Positions 50,420 to 60,382 are shown, counted from the stretch's first letter. The stretch is 64,000 bases of DNA from Streptococcus sp. oral taxon 431 (GCF_023115445.1 NZ_JALDUI010000004.1:1-64000), one strand, 5' to 3'. Notes: generated by a model from the sequence alone, not told the origin. Numbers and translations: made by a program.

Positions 50420-50479
50420 CAAATAGAATCCTCTCAGCAATTGTGTTATAATTAGATAAAAATTTTAGGAGACCTATCA

Positions 50480-51172
50480 ATGAACTTTTTTAAAGATTTT
50501 CGTAAACGACTCGCGTGGTTTGGGATTTTGTTAGTATCCATCGTTCTCTCTCAAATCCCGATGCAAACTCTAGCTCTGCTAGCAATAAGTCAGATTGATC
50601 CTATATGGTCATCACTTATCGTAGCTCTTATTTCGATTCTTGTGCTTGCTATCTTTTTATACGGAGCCCATAAGAGTAAGTTACTAGTATTTAAGCCTAA
50701 ACTCTTAACGATTAATGATCTTCCTCGTATTGTTTTGAGTTATTTGACAATCTTTGTTGGAAATCTTGTAGGTGGCATCTGGTTACAACTCATAAAACAA
50801 ACAACAACTTCTAATCAGCAAGTAATCAACAACCTTATTTCCGAAAGCTCTCTGATTAGCAGTTTCTTCCTCATCGTTTTAATCGCACCTATTTGTGAAG
50901 AAATCATCTGTCGCGGGATTATTCCTACCAAACTCTTCCAAGGCTACGAAAAGTTTGGCTATGTCATTGGTTGGTTGATCTTCCTCCTTGCGCACAGACC
51001 TTCTAATCTCCCTTCCGTTTTGATTTATGGCTGGATGTCTGCTGTCCTCACTTGGACTGCTTATCGTACCAGACGTTTGGAAATGTCTATCTCGATCCAT
51101 ATGCTACTTAATAGTATCAGTTTCATCTTACTGGCACTCTTTACAATTTTTATGAAAAATTTCGGTATCTAA
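50480..51172 (+). CDS. CPBP-family intramembrane metalloprotease (Abi/CAAX)
   Basis: 230 residues, several membrane helices. Motif 1 EEIICRG (EExxxR), motif 2 FLLAHRP (FxxxH) and motif 3 HMLLN, the glutamate/histidine metalloprotease set. In streptococci and lactobacilli such proteins often sit in bacteriocin immunity clusters, but no bacteriocin gene is visible nearby. AGGAG site upstream, strong terminator downstream. Confidence 0.88.
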   Translation: MNFFKDFRKRLAWFGILLVSIVLSQIPMQTLALLAISQIDPIWSSLIVALISILVLAIFLYGAHKSKLLVFKPKLLTINDLPRIVLSYLTIFVGNLVGGIWLQLIKQTTTSNQQVINNLISESSLISSFFLIVLIAPICEEIICRGIIPTKLFQGYEKFGYVIGWLIFLLAHRPSNLPSVLIYGWMSAVLTWTAYRTRRLEMSISIHMLLNSISFILLALFTIFMKNFGI

Positions 51173-51187
51173 TACCCAACTATTCTT

Positions 51188-51227
51188 CCCTTAGGCTAGA
51201 TCAATCTCCTAGTCTAAGGGATTTTTT
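51188..51227 (+). terminator. Terminator after the CPBP protease gene
   Basis: CCCTTAGGCTAG and CTAGTCTAAGGG form a 12-bp stem (one mismatch) followed by ATTTTTTT. Confidence 0.9.
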
Positions 51228-51310
51228 TATTTCAACAAACTTTCCACCTCAGAAAATCCACTTTTTTCTACTATCTCAAAAATTTTTTTAAAAAATTTTA
51301 AAAATATTTT

Positions 51311-51328
51311 TATGCATAAATTTTATAG
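51311..51328 (+). promoter_or_regulatory. Candidate ArgR box 1 upstream of arcA
   Basis: TATGCATAAATTTTATAG resembles an ARG-box half palindrome (WNTGAATWWWWATTCANW family). Weak match, about 112 bases upstream of the -35. Confidence 0.35.
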
Positions 51329-51360
51329 AATATAAAAATAAGTTAACTTAACATGTATAT

Positions 51361-51378
51361 TTGTGAATATTCTTATAA
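51361..51378 (+). promoter_or_regulatory. Candidate ArgR box 2 upstream of arcA
   Basis: TTGTGAATATTCTTATAA contains TGAATATTCTTA, close to an ARG-box half-site pair, about 62 bases upstream of the -35. Arginine activation of arc operons through ArgR/AhrC-type proteins is known in streptococci. Confidence 0.4.
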
Positions 51379-51439
51379 AAAAATGTAAGAAATCCTTTAA
51401 AATAGCCATTTTAAAGCCTTTTAGGCCTTATCATATCCC

Positions 51440-51468
51440 TTGTAATGCATATTAAATTGTGATACTAT
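51440..51468 (+). promoter_or_regulatory. arcA promoter
   Basis: TTGTAA and TACTAT with a 17-nt spacer. The weak -35 and -10 fit a promoter needing activation. Confidence 0.65.
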
Positions 51469-51472
51469 TAGC

Positions 51473-51487
51473 TTGTAAGCGATACCA
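51473..51487 (+). promoter_or_regulatory. CcpA cre site at the arcA transcription start
   Basis: TTGTAAGCGATACCA matches WTGNAANCGNWNNCW at every position and overlaps the predicted transcription start, so it should act as a roadblock or repressor site for catabolite control. Confidence 0.8.
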
Positions 51488-51526
51488 ATATCATTTGGTA
51501 CACACGAGAAAAAAAGGAGGATACAC

Positions 51527-52756
51527 ATGTCTTCACATCCAATTCATGTTTTCTCAGAAATTGGGAAACTGAAAAAAGTTATGTTGCACCGTCCGGGTCA
51601 AGAATTAGAAAACTTGATGCCTGATCACCTTGAGAGGTTGCTCTTTGATGACATCCCATTTTTAGCAGATGCCCAAAGTGAACACGACGCCTTTGCTCAA
51701 GCACTCCGTGACGAAGGAATCGAAGTGCTCTATCTTGAACAATTGGCTGCTGAATCATTAACTTCTCCAGAAATACGCGACCAGTTCATCGAAGAATATC
51801 TCAACGAAGCAAATATTCGTGGTCGACAAACTAAAAATGCCATCCGAAAACTGCTTCATGATATTGACGACAATCTTGAACTGATCAAGAAAACAATGGC
51901 AGGTGTTCAAAAAGTTGAATTGCCTGACATCCCTGAAGAAGGCAAAGGATTAACTGACTTGGTTGAATCTGACTATCCATTTGCCATCGATCCAATGCCA
52001 AACCTTTACTTCACCCGCGACCCATTTGCGACTATCGGGAATGCAGTATCACTTAATCACATGTACGCCGATACACGCAATCGCGAAACACTTTATGGTA
52101 AGTACATCTTCAAGCATCACCCAATTTATGGTGGTAAAGTAGAGCTCATCTATAACCGTGAAGAAACTACTCGGATTGAAGGTGGAGATGAACTTGTTCT
52201 TTCAAAAGATGTCCTAGCAGTTGGGATCTCTCAACGGACTGATGCCGCTTCTATCGAAAAACTTTTGGTTAATATCTTCAAAAAGAAGGTTGGCTTCAAG
52301 AAAGTTTTGGCTTTTGAATTTTCAAACAGCCGTAAGTTCATGCACTTGGATACTGTCTTCACCATGGTAGACTATGACAAATTTACAATCCACCCAGAAA
52401 TCCAAGGCAATCTTCGCGTCTATTCCGTCACTTACGAAAATGAAGAACTCAAGATTGTTGAAGAAAAAGGAGATTTGGCAGAGCTCCTTGCTCAAAACCT
52501 TGGTTTAGAAAAAGTTACACTCATTCCTTGTGGTGATGGGAATATCGTTGCAGCTGCTCGTGAACAATGGAATGATGGCTCTAACACACTCGCTATCGCA
52601 CCAGGTGTCGTAGTCGTTTATGAACGCAACACTGTGACCAATAAGAAACTTGAAGAACATGGACTTCGTCTCATTAAGATTCGCGGCAGGGAGTTGGTAC
52701 GCGGTCGTGGTGGACCTCGTTGTATGTCAATGCCGTTTGAACGCGAAGACATTTAA
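51527..52756 (+). CDS. arcA: Arginine deiminase
   Basis: 409 residues. Guanidino-hydrolase motifs: [29 protein letters not shown] with the catalytic His, and the C-terminal nucleophile Cys in [11 protein letters not shown]. It converts arginine to citrulline and ammonia. AAGGAGGA ribosome site 7 bases upstream. First gene of the arc operon. Confidence 0.98.
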   Translation: MSSHPIHVFSEIGKLKKVMLHRPGQELENLMPDHLERLLFDDIPFLADAQSEHDAFAQALRDEGIEVLYLEQLAAESLTSPEIRDQFIEEYLNEANIRGRQTKNAIRKLLHDIDDNLELIKKTMAGVQKVELPDIPEEGKGLTDLVESDYPFAIDPMPNLYFTRDPFATIGNAVSLNHMYADTRNRETLYGKYIFKHHPIYGGKVELIYNREETTRIEGGDELVLSKDVLAVGISQRTDAASIEKLLVNIFKKKVGFKKVLAFEFSNSRKFMHLDTVFTMVDYDKFTIHPEIQGNLRVYSVTYENEELKIVEEKGDLAELLAQNLGLEKVTLIPCGDGNIVAAAREQWNDGSNTLAIAPGVVVVYERNTVTNKKLEEHGLRLIKIRGRELVRGRGGPRCMSMPFEREDI

Positions 52757-52820
52757 ATTCTTCCTATTTCTGCCTAGCATCTGCTAGCAGAATCATGCTT
52801 GTTAGAAAAGGATATATAGA

Positions 52821-53837
52821 ATGATACATTCAGTATTTCAAGGAAGAAGTTTTCTAGCTGAAAAAGATTTTACCCGTGCAGAGCTCGAATATTTGATTGG
52901 ACTTTCAGCTCACTTGAAGGATCTTAAAAAACGAAACATCGAACACCGCTATCTAGCTGGTAAAAATATTGCTCTTTTATTCGAAAAAACTTCTACCCGT
53001 ACACGCGCAGCATTCACAACTGCTGCAATCGATCTTGGTGCACATCCAGAATACCTAGGGGCCAACGATATTCAACTAGGTAAAAAAGAAACTACGGAAG
53101 ATACCGCAAAAGTTTTGGGACGGATGTTTGATGGTATTGAATTCCGTGGTTTTAGTCAAGATATGGTTGAAGAATTAGCTGAATTCTCTGGCGTTCCTGT
53201 TTGGAATGGCTTGACGGATAAATGGCACCCAACTCAAATGCTTGCAGACTACTTGACAGTACTAGAAAATTTCGGACATCTTGAAGGTTTGACATTGGTT
53301 TACTGTGGTGACGGTCGTAACAATGTTGCCAATAGCCTTCTAGTAACAGGAGCGATCCTTGGTGTGAACGTTCATGTCTTTTCACCAAAAGAACTCTTCC
53401 CAGATCAAGCAGTTGTTGCACTGGCTGAGGGATATGCCAAAGAAAGTGGGGCTCACATCCTCATCACAGAAGATGCTGATCAAGCTGTAAAAGGGGCTGA
53501 TGTCCTTTACACTGATGTTTGGGTATCTATGGGCGAAGAAGATAAGTTTGCAGAACGCGTCGCTTTGCTAAAACCTTACCAAGTCAATATGGATCTTGTT
53601 AAAAAAGCAGGCAATGAAAACTTAATCTTCCTCCACTGCTTACCAGCCTTTCATGATACGAACACAATCTACGGCAGACAAGTAGCTGAGAAATTTGGCG
53701 TAAAAGAAATGGAAGTAACTGATGAGGTCTTCCATAGCAAATATGCTCGTCAGTTTGATCAAGCAGAAAATCGTATGCACACCATCAAAGCCGTTATGGC
53801 TGCTACACTAGGAAATCTCTACATTCCTAAAGTGTGA
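52821..53837 (+). CDS. arcB: Catabolic ornithine carbamoyltransferase
   Basis: 338 residues. Carbamoyl-phosphate motif [23 protein letters not shown], and HCLPAFHD in the ornithine site. It phosphorolyses citrulline to ornithine and carbamoyl phosphate. It lies 64 bp after arcA, and is followed by a terminator-like hairpin before arcC. Confidence 0.97.
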   Translation: MIHSVFQGRSFLAEKDFTRAELEYLIGLSAHLKDLKKRNIEHRYLAGKNIALLFEKTSTRTRAAFTTAAIDLGAHPEYLGANDIQLGKKETTEDTAKVLGRMFDGIEFRGFSQDMVEELAEFSGVPVWNGLTDKWHPTQMLADYLTVLENFGHLEGLTLVYCGDGRNNVANSLLVTGAILGVNVHVFSPKELFPDQAVVALAEGYAKESGAHILITEDADQAVKGADVLYTDVWVSMGEEDKFAERVALLKPYQVNMDLVKKAGNENLIFLHCLPAFHDTNTIYGRQVAEKFGVKEMEVTDEVFHSKYARQFDQAENRMHTIKAVMAATLGNLYIPKV

Positions 53838-53859
53838 TACCGACTATAAGAAACAGCTT

Positions 53860-53896
53860 AGGGGCTGAGACTAATGTTTTAGTCCGGTCCCTTTTT
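53860..53896 (+). terminator. Intra-operon terminator/attenuator between arcB and arcC
   Basis: GGGGCTGAGACTAA pairs imperfectly with TTAGTCCGGTCCC, followed by TTTTTG, 23 bases past the arcB stop. The gap to arcC is 258 bases, large for this operon. Confidence 0.75.
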
Positions 53897-54095
53897 GTAA
53901 TAGTTCCGAGCTCTGAGTTGGAATTCACCAATAGTCACCATTCAAGCAAAAACCTCATAACAAGTAACTGTCTTCCAGTTATTCGCATTTCGAAATTCCA
54001 ACTCAACTCGCCCCTACAAACTCTTTCTTCTCAATTTCCAAATCCAAGCTTTTAGCCAAAATTGGCTTTTGTTCATCCAAAAGAAAGGAGCGCTC

Positions 54096-55043
54096 ATGTC
54101 TCATCGTAAAATCGTTGTCGCTCTTGGAGGAAATGCCATTCTTTCCACAGATCCATCTGCTCAAGCTCAAGAAGCCGCTCTGGCAGAAACAGCACGCCAT
54201 CTGGTGAAACTCATCCAAAATGGTGATGAATTGATTATCACCCATGGCAATGGACCGCAAGTTGGTAACCTTCTCCTCCAACACCTAGCAGCGAATTCCG
54301 AAAAAAATCCTGCCTTTCCTCTCGATTCACTTGTTGCTATGACTGAGGGTAGCATCGGTTTTTGGCTCCAGAATGCTCTGGAAAATGCTTTACAGGATAT
54401 TCATCTTGATAAAACTGTCGTTTCTGTTGTCACACAAGTTGTCGTGGACAAGAATGATCCTGCCTTTCTCAATCCAAGTAAACCCATTGGTCCATTCTAC
54501 TCAGAAGAAGAGGCTAAAGCAGAAAGCGAAAAAACTGGAGCCAACTTTAAAGAAGATGCAGGACGTGGCTGGCGTAAGGTAGTGGCTTCTCCAAAACCTG
54601 TTTATATCAAAGAAATCGATAGTATACGCGCACTCTTAGATAAGGGACAAATTGTCATCGCAGCAGGCGGTGGAGGTATTCCTGTAACCAAAAACGAAAA
54701 CGGTTACTTCTCAGGGGTAGAAGCTGTCATCGATAAGGATTTTGCATCGCAATGCTTGGCAGAGCTAGTCGAAGCAGATCTCTTCATCATTTTAACCGGC
54801 GTAGATTATGCTTATGTCAACTATAACAAACCAAATCAAGAAAAGTTGGAGCGAGTAACTGTTAACCGACTTCAAGAATACATCCAAGAGGGGCAATTTG
54901 CTCCTGGTAGTATGCTACCAAAAATCCAAGCTGCCATTGATTTTGTAACCAATCGTCCAGCAGGAAAAGCCGTCATCACTTCCCTCAGCAATTTGGGAGC
55001 CTTGATTGAATCTGATAGCGGGACAATCATCGTGAAAGAATAA
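54096..55043 (+). CDS. arcC: Catabolic carbamate kinase
   Basis: 315 residues from the ATG at 54096 (AAAGGAG site); nine more in-frame codons upstream lack support. Amino-acid kinase fold: [31 protein letters not shown] and ITSL..ALI at the end. It transfers phosphate from carbamoyl phosphate to ADP, giving ATP, CO2 and ammonia. Confidence 0.96.
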   Translation: MSHRKIVVALGGNAILSTDPSAQAQEAALAETARHLVKLIQNGDELIITHGNGPQVGNLLLQHLAANSEKNPAFPLDSLVAMTEGSIGFWLQNALENALQDIHLDKTVVSVVTQVVVDKNDPAFLNPSKPIGPFYSEEEAKAESEKTGANFKEDAGRGWRKVVASPKPVYIKEIDSIRALLDKGQIVIAAGGGGIPVTKNENGYFSGVEAVIDKDFASQCLAELVEADLFIILTGVDYAYVNYNKPNQEKLERVTVNRLQEYIQEGQFAPGSMLPKIQAAIDFVTNRPAGKAVITSLSNLGALIESDSGTIIVKE

Positions 55044-55136
55044 TAGTTTAGTCATACCTTTCAAGAAAGTTTAGTCAGCACTCTTGCCACATCATTCGTT
55101 TTTATACTGTGTGACATAGTTTAGGAGGAAAAACAA

Positions 55137-56645
55137 ATGAGTGAAAATAAAAAAAGGTTTCAAATGCCCTCATCATACACTGTTTTGATCATCATCATTG
55201 CCATTATGGCATTTTTGACCTGGGTCATTCCTGCAGGTAAGTATGATACCAATGAAGCAGGTAACCTCATCGCAGGTACCTATCAAACTGTTGACTCAAA
55301 TCCTCAAGGGATTTACGATATCCTCATGGCACCAATTCGTGCCATGCTCGGTCACGAACCAACTAGCGCAGCCATCGATGTTGCCTTCTTTATCCTTATG
55401 GTCGGAGGTTTCCTTGGTGTTGTAAACGCTACTGGTACACTCGATGTAGGGATTGCCTCCATCGTAAAAAAATACAAGGGCCGCGAAAAAATGTTGATTC
55501 TCATCCTCATGCCCCTCTTCGCACTTGGAGGAACTACCTATGGTATGGGGGAAGAAACCATGGCTTTCTACCCCCTTCTTATTCCTGTAATGATGGCAGT
55601 TGGTTTTGACAGTATCACTGCCGTAGCCATCATCTTACTAGGTTCTCAAGTTGGTTGTTTGGCATCTACATTGAATCCATTTGCTACTGTTATTGCTTCT
55701 GATACTGCGGGAATCTCTTCTATGGATGGGGTTATTCTCCGTGTTATCTTCTGGTTTGTAATGACAGGTATCAGCACTTACTTTGTCTATCGTTATGCAG
55801 AAAAGATTCAAAAAGATCCTACTAAATCACTCGTTTACGCTCAACGCGAAGAAGATATTAAACACTTTAATGTTTCAGAAAACGATGATGCACCATCTAC
55901 TTTGAGCAAGAAACAAAAACATGTCCTCGCTTTATTTGTATTAACCTTTATCATTATGATTGCAAGTTTCATCCCTTGGGTTGATTTGCATGTTACTGTA
56001 TTTGAAGACTTCAAGAATTGGTTAATCGGACTTCCTGTAATTGGAGGAGTTATCGGTTCATCTGCTCTACCATTTGGTAGCTGGTATTTCCCTGAAGGCG
56101 CTATGCTCTTTGCCGTTATGGGGATTTTGATCGGTGTTGTCTATGGTCTCAAAGAAAGCAAGATTGTCTCAACCTTCCTAACTGGTGCTGCAGATTTGCT
56201 TTCAGTAGCCTTGATTTGTGCGGTTGCTCGTGGTATCCAAGTTATCATGAACGATGGTATGATTACTGCAACCATCCTACACTGGGGTGAAGTTGGCCTT
56301 CAAGGTCTTTCTCCTCAAATCTTCATCGTATTGACCTATATCTTCTACCTACCTATGTCCTTCCTCATTCCTTCTTCATCTGGTCTTGCCAGTGCAACTA
56401 TGGGTATCATGGCTCCTCTTGGAGAGTTCGTCAATGTTAAAGCAAGCCTGATCGTCACTGCCTACCAATCTGCTTCTGGTGTCCTTAACCTTGTGACTCC
56501 TACTTCAGGTATTGTCATGGGAGCTCTTGCTCTTGGTCGTGTCAGCCTTGGAACTTGGTGGAAATTTGTCGGAAAACTTGTCATCGTCATTGTCGTTGCA
56601 AGTATTCTACTTCTTATCTTAGGTACCTTTGTGCCATTCTTATAG
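55137..56645 (+). CDS. arcD: YfcC-family arginine/ornithine antiporter
   Basis: 502 residues, about 12 or more membrane helices, beginning with a short basic tail then SYTVLIIIIAIMAFLTWVIP. It belongs to the YfcC/C4-dicarboxylate-like family used as ArcD by streptococci, not the APC-family ArcD of Pseudomonas. Exchange of arginine for ornithine is inferred from the operon. A GGAGG site precedes the ATG. Confidence 0.9.
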   Translation: MSENKKRFQMPSSYTVLIIIIAIMAFLTWVIPAGKYDTNEAGNLIAGTYQTVDSNPQGIYDILMAPIRAMLGHEPTSAAIDVAFFILMVGGFLGVVNATGTLDVGIASIVKKYKGREKMLILILMPLFALGGTTYGMGEETMAFYPLLIPVMMAVGFDSITAVAIILLGSQVGCLASTLNPFATVIASDTAGISSMDGVILRVIFWFVMTGISTYFVYRYAEKIQKDPTKSLVYAQREEDIKHFNVSENDDAPSTLSKKQKHVLALFVLTFIIMIASFIPWVDLHVTVFEDFKNWLIGLPVIGGVIGSSALPFGSWYFPEGAMLFAVMGILIGVVYGLKESKIVSTFLTGAADLLSVALICAVARGIQVIMNDGMITATILHWGEVGLQGLSPQIFIVLTYIFYLPMSFLIPSSSGLASATMGIMAPLGEFVNVKASLIVTAYQSASGVLNLVTPTSGIVMGALALGRVSLGTWWKFVGKLVIVIVVASILLLILGTFVPFL

Positions 56646-56663
56646 TCAAAAGGGGAAATACGG

Positions 56664-57992
56664 ATGAAATCCTATATTACAGAATCAATCAAAGAGGATT
56701 TTCTTCAAAGTTTGAAAACAATCATCTCTTATCCTTCTGTTCTCAATGAAGGTGAAAATGGCACTCCCTTTGGTCAAGCAATTCAAGATATCCTGAAAAA
56801 AACGCTGGACTTGTGTCAAGAACTTGGTTTTAAAACCTACCTTGATCCTCAAGGATATTATGGGTATGCAGAAGTTGGTGAGGGGGATCTCCTTGCCATC
56901 CTCTGCCACCTAGATGTAGTTCCTGCAGGCGATTTGACAGACTGGGAAACTCCTCCATTTGTAGCTAGTATCAGAGATGGGAGGGTTTATGGTCGGGGTT
57001 CTCAGGATGATAAAGGACCTTCTCTTGCAGCCCTTTACGCAGTCAAAAGCCTGCTTGACCAAGGAATTCAATTCAAAAAACAGGTTCGGTTCATATTTGG
57101 CACTGATGAAGAAACACTTTGGCGTTGTATGGCAAGATATAATGCCATTGAAGAGCAAGCCAGCATGGGATTTGCTCCTGACTCATCATTCCCATTAACC
57201 TATGCAGAAAAAGGACTCCTTCAAGTCAAACTTCATGGACCTGGATCAGAACAACTCGCCTTAGATGTAGGTGGAGCTTTCAATGTCGTTCCTGATAAGG
57301 CAACCTATCAAGGACCACTTATGGATCAGATCCAGGCAGGCCTAATAGCTGCTGGCTACGATTATCAACAAAATGACCAGAACCTTACTGTTCTAGGAGT
57401 ATCTAAGCATGCCAAGGATGCTAGCCAAGGGACTAATGCAGTCATTCGACTAGCCACCGTCCTTGATTCTATTCAATCCCATCCTGCACTTACATTTCTT
57501 GCCAAAGAAGTTGGTCAGGATGGTCAAGGAAAAGGAATCTTTGGTGATATCAGCGACCAGCCTTCTGGACATTTATCCTTTAATGTGGCCGCCTTGACCA
57601 TTACTCCCGAAAGTTCTGAGATTCGAATCGATATCCGAATCCCAGTCCTTGCAGACAAGGATGCCCTTGTTCATCAGCTGAAAGAGCGCGCAAAAGCTTA
57701 CCAACTTAGCTACCAAGAATTTGACTACCTAGCGCCACTTTACGTAGCAAGAGATAGTATGCTCGTCACTACTCTCATGCAGGTTTATGAAGAAAAAACT
57801 GGTGACAAGAGTCCCGCTCTATCGTCTGGTGGTGCAACCTTTGCACGTACGATGCCAAACTGTGTCGCTTTTGGCGCCCTCTTCCCAGGAAGAGAGCAAA
57901 CAGAACACCAAGCAAATGAATATGCTATCTTAGATGATCTCTATCATGCTATGGATATCTATGCTGAAGCTGTTTACCGATTAGCGACCTAA
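56664..57992 (+). CDS. arcT: M20-family dipeptidase of the arc operon (ArcT-like)
   Basis: 442 residues. Metallopeptidase motifs: CHLDVVPAGD, GSQDDKGP with the bridging Asp, GTDEET with the general-base Glu pair, and VSKHAKDA in the lid domain; PepV-like dipeptidase layout. Likely frees arginine from peptides or trims dipeptides for the pathway. The symbol follows the S. gordonii operon naming (recalled). It lies 18 bp after arcD and is the last gene; no arcR-like regulator follows. Confidence 0.85.
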   Translation: MKSYITESIKEDFLQSLKTIISYPSVLNEGENGTPFGQAIQDILKKTLDLCQELGFKTYLDPQGYYGYAEVGEGDLLAILCHLDVVPAGDLTDWETPPFVASIRDGRVYGRGSQDDKGPSLAALYAVKSLLDQGIQFKKQVRFIFGTDEETLWRCMARYNAIEEQASMGFAPDSSFPLTYAEKGLLQVKLHGPGSEQLALDVGGAFNVVPDKATYQGPLMDQIQAGLIAAGYDYQQNDQNLTVLGVSKHAKDASQGTNAVIRLATVLDSIQSHPALTFLAKEVGQDGQGKGIFGDISDQPSGHLSFNVAALTITPESSEIRIDIRIPVLADKDALVHQLKERAKAYQLSYQEFDYLAPLYVARDSMLVTTLMQVYEEKTGDKSPALSSGGATFARTMPNCVAFGALFPGREQTEHQANEYAILDDLYHAMDIYAEAVYRLAT

Positions 57993-57999
57993 AAGACCT

Positions 58000-58035
58000 C
58001 CTAAACTCCGTCCCACATTGGGGCGGAGTTTTAGG
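58000..58035 (+). terminator. First terminator of the arc operon
   Basis: CTAAACTCCGTCCC and GGGGCGGAGTTTTAG pair over 13-14 bp with a 5-base loop, directly after the last stop. The tail has few T residues beyond the stem, so a second terminator follows. Confidence 0.8.
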
Positions 58036-58060
58036 AAAATTCTAAATAGCAAGCTACAAC

Positions 58061-58092
58061 AAAAGCCAAGGAAGGGATTTTCTTGGCTTTTT
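58061..58092 (+). terminator. Second terminator of the arc operon
   Basis: AAAGCCAAG and CTTGGCTTT form a perfect 9-bp stem followed by TTGC; a symmetric T/A-flanked hairpin. Confidence 0.8.
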
Positions 58093-58148
58093 GCAATAGT
58101 TTTAAGGTAAGTTCACAACTCAGATACTCTTTTTCACTACGACACGGA

Positions 58149-58177
58149 GTTTTTCAAATCGATTCTATTTGGCAAAC
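58149..58177. repeat. Array hairpin in unit 1
   Basis: Arms GTTTTTCAAA and TTTGGCAAAC, loop TCGATTCTA; one mismatch and one wobble. Confidence 0.7.
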
Positions 58178-58336
58178 GAAGTTAGTAAGATAGTGAGGCA
58201 ACTCTATTAGGTCTTTCCTTAATCTTCTTAGATTGTTACACAACCACATAAATTTACTGAACTACGACACGAAGAGGCAGAAACGCTGATAAGTTAACGA
58301 TCGTTAGGCAGACCATTTTTGAATTGTTATGACGAA

Positions 58337-58369
58337 AAAGCCCACGAATCGAAACTATTCGTGGACTTT
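58337..58369. repeat. Array hairpin in unit 3
   Basis: Arms AAAGCCCACGAA and TTCGTGGACTTT, loop TCGAAACTA; one mismatch. The unit is closed by GTTATG and CATAAC further out. Confidence 0.7.
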
Positions 58370-58431
58370 GCCTAGTGAAGCGTTTAGGTGAACTGCCATA
58401 ACGGTTACCGTTTATTAAATTACGACACGAA

Positions 58432-58460
58432 GTTTGGCAAATCGATTATATTTGCCAAAC
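58432..58460. repeat. Array hairpin in unit 4
   Basis: Arms GTTTGGCAAA and TTTGCCAAAC, perfect 10 bp, loop TCGATTATA. Confidence 0.8.
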
Positions 58461-58508
58461 GAAGTTAGTAAGACAGTTAGCTAGTTCGCTTCCTTTCTGT
58501 TACGACGT

Positions 58509-58543
58509 AAAGTTTTACGAATCGATTATATTCGTAAAACTTT
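58509..58543. repeat. Array hairpin in unit 5
   Basis: Arms AAAGTTTTACGAA and TTCGTAAAACTTT, perfect 13 bp, same loop TCGATTATA as unit 4 although the arms differ. Confidence 0.8.
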
Positions 58544-58559
58544 ACTAGTGGAGCGCCTA

Positions 58560-58582
58560 GCCAAGTTCCATAGAAACTTGGC
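58560..58582. repeat. Hairpin downstream of unit 5
   Basis: GCCAAGTT and AACTTGGC, perfect 8-bp stem with a 7-base loop. No T-run on either side. Confidence 0.7.
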
Positions 58583-58585
58583 GTT

Positions 58586-58617
58586 AGTTACTTAGATTGT
58601 TACACAATCAAGTAACT
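58586..58617. repeat. Hairpin at the prfC 3' end
   Basis: AGTTACTT/AAGTAACT and GATTG/CAATC stem with one bulged A. Nine bases from the prfC stop but lacking a T-run, so not a typical terminator. Confidence 0.7.
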
Positions 58618-58625
58618 TTGGCGAT

Positions 58626-60170
58626 CTACATCTTTTCTTCTAACTCCACGTCTGGATACTTGTCCGCAAACCAGCGGAGGGCAAAGTCATTCTCAAAGAG
58701 GAAGACTGGCTGGTCAAAACGGTCTTTAGCCAAGATATTGCGACTTGATGACATCCGTTCATCTAAGTCCTCAGGCTTGATCCAACGAACAGTCTTTTTA
58801 CCCATTGGACTCATGACTACTTCCGCATTGTACTCACCTTCCATACGGTGCTTAAAGACTTCAAACTGGAGTTGCCCCACAGCCCCTAGCATGTACTCAC
58901 CTGTTTGGTAATTCTTATAAAGCTGAACGGCTCCTTCTTGCACCAATTGCTCAATCCCCTTGTGGAAGGATTTCTGCTTCATGACATTCTTAGCAGAAAC
59001 TTTCATAAAAATCTCAGGGGTAAAGGTTGGTAGCGGTTCAAACTCAAACTTATTTTTTCCAACTGTCAAGGTATCCCCAACCTGATAAGTACCTGTATCG
59101 TAAACTCCGATTATATCTCCTGCCACGGCATTGGTCACATTCTCACGACTTTCCGCCATAAACTGAGTGACATTCGAAAGTTTAGCACCCTTACCAGTAC
59201 GAGGCAGATTGACACTCATCCCACGCTCAAATTCACCTGATACGATACGGACAAAGGCGATACGGTCACGGTGACGAGGGTCCATGTTGGCTTGGATTTT
59301 AAAGACAAATCCTGAAAAATCCTTGTCGTAAGGATCCACAATTTCACCGTCTGTTTTCTTGTGTCCATGTGGTTCTGGAGCAAACTTAAGGAAGGTTTCA
59401 AGGAAGGTCTGCACACCAAAGTTTGTCAAAGCTGAACCAAAGAAGACTGGTGTCAATTCTCCAGCCAGAATAGCTTCCTCTGAAAACTCATTTCCAGCTT
59501 CATTCAAAAGCTCAATATCATCCTTGACTTGCTCGTAGAAAGGATTGCTGCCAAAAAGCTCGTCCCCATCTTCTAGACTAGCGAAACGTTCATCCCCCTT
59601 GTAGAGTTCCAAGCGTTGGTTATAAAGGTCATACAAACCTTCAAAAGCTTTCCCCATCCCGATTGGCCAGTTCATAGGATAGCTCGCAATGCCTAGAACT
59701 TCTTCTAATTCTTGCAAGAGATCCAAAGGCTCACGACCGTCACGGTCCAGCTTGTTCATAAAGGTAAAGACGGGAATGCCACGATGTTTCACAACCTCAA
59801 ACAATTTCTTGGTTTGGGCCTCGATACCTTTTGCAGAGTCCACGACCATGACCGCAGCATCCACCGCCATCAAAGTCCGATAAGTATCTTCTGAAAAGTC
59901 CTCGTGCCCTGGGGTGTCTAGGATATTGACACGCTTACCATCGTAGTCAAATTGCATCACAGATGAAGTAACCGAAATCCCACGTTGCTTCTCGATATCC
60001 ATCCAGTCAGACTTGGCAAAAGTCCCTGTTTTCTTTCCTTTTACGGTACCAGCCTCACGAATCTCGCCTCCAAAGTAGAGCAACTGCTCAGTAATGGTTG
60101 TTTTCCCCGCGTCAGGGTGGGAGATGATAGCAAAGGTACGACGTTTCTTAATTTCTTCTTGAATATTCAT
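58626..60170 (-). CDS. prfC: Peptide chain release factor 3
   Basis: 514 residues. Translational GTPase with G1 [10 protein letters not shown]3 [12 protein letters not shown]4 NKLDR and the RF3-type C-terminal domains ([16 protein letters not shown]). It recycles RF1/RF2 after termination. Divergent from gatCAB; its 3' end faces the hairpin array and no ordinary terminator is present. Confidence 0.97.
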   Translation of the reverse strand: MNIQEEIKKRRTFAIISHPDAGKTTITEQLLYFGGEIREAGTVKGKKTGTFAKSDWMDIEKQRGISVTSSVMQFDYDGKRVNILDTPGHEDFSEDTYRTLMAVDAAVMVVDSAKGIEAQTKKLFEVVKHRGIPVFTFMNKLDRDGREPLDLLQELEEVLGIASYPMNWPIGMGKAFEGLYDLYNQRLELYKGDERFASLEDGDELFGSNPFYEQVKDDIELLNEAGNEFSEEAILAGELTPVFFGSALTNFGVQTFLETFLKFAPEPHGHKKTDGEIVDPYDKDFSGFVFKIQANMDPRHRDRIAFVRIVSGEFERGMSVNLPRTGKGAKLSNVTQFMAESRENVTNAVAGDIIGVYDTGTYQVGDTLTVGKNKFEFEPLPTFTPEIFMKVSAKNVMKQKSFHKGIEQLVQEGAVQLYKNYQTGEYMLGAVGQLQFEVFKHRMEGEYNAEVVMSPMGKKTVRWIKPEDLDERMSSSRNILAKDRFDQPVFLFENDFALRWFADKYPDVELEEKM

Positions 60171-60382
60171 AAGTTCTCTTTCTCTGATTCTCTATTTTTC
60201 TTGTTTCAATAGCTAAGAATGATTTCTACATTGGATTTTACCATTCCTTTCAACACTCCATTATATCGGATTTTAGCATTTTTTTCAATTTCTATTTCTT
60301 TTCACTTATCCCTCCCTTATTTATAGGAAAATATGGTAAAATAGAACAGATAAATAATCATCATTTCACGAAAGGATGCAAG

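Larger units (their letters stand above)
58135..58620. repeat. Array of five related units carrying covarying hairpins, plus two 3' hairpins
   Basis: Non-coding. Units begin with TACGACAC-, TATGACGA- or TACGACGT-type words at about 58138, 58262, 58327, 58420 and 58500. Four of them contain a hairpin with a shared loop (TCGATTATA or variant) but different arms that still pair. Right flanks are also related (TTAGTAAGACAG...; CTAGTGGAGCGCC...; CTAGTGAAGCGTT...). CTTAGATTGTTACACAA occurs twice (58226 and 58590). No reading frame is present. Identity unknown: structured RNA array or a family of inserted palindromes. Confidence 0.75.

Noticed and set aside
50480-51172. Bacteriocin immunity role for the CPBP protease
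   Set aside because: No double-glycine leader peptide, bacteriocin transporter or Blp/Bac-like gene is visible nearby.
58135-58620. TATAAT words in the array loops as promoters on the minus strand
   Set aside because: The loops do contain TATAAT on the minus strand in units 4 and 5, but no -35 lies at a usable distance and units 1 and 3 lose the word.
58135-58620. CRISPR array
   Set aside because: Unit spacing is irregular (about 65-124 bases), units are diverged and palindromic, there are no unique spacers, and no cas genes are present.
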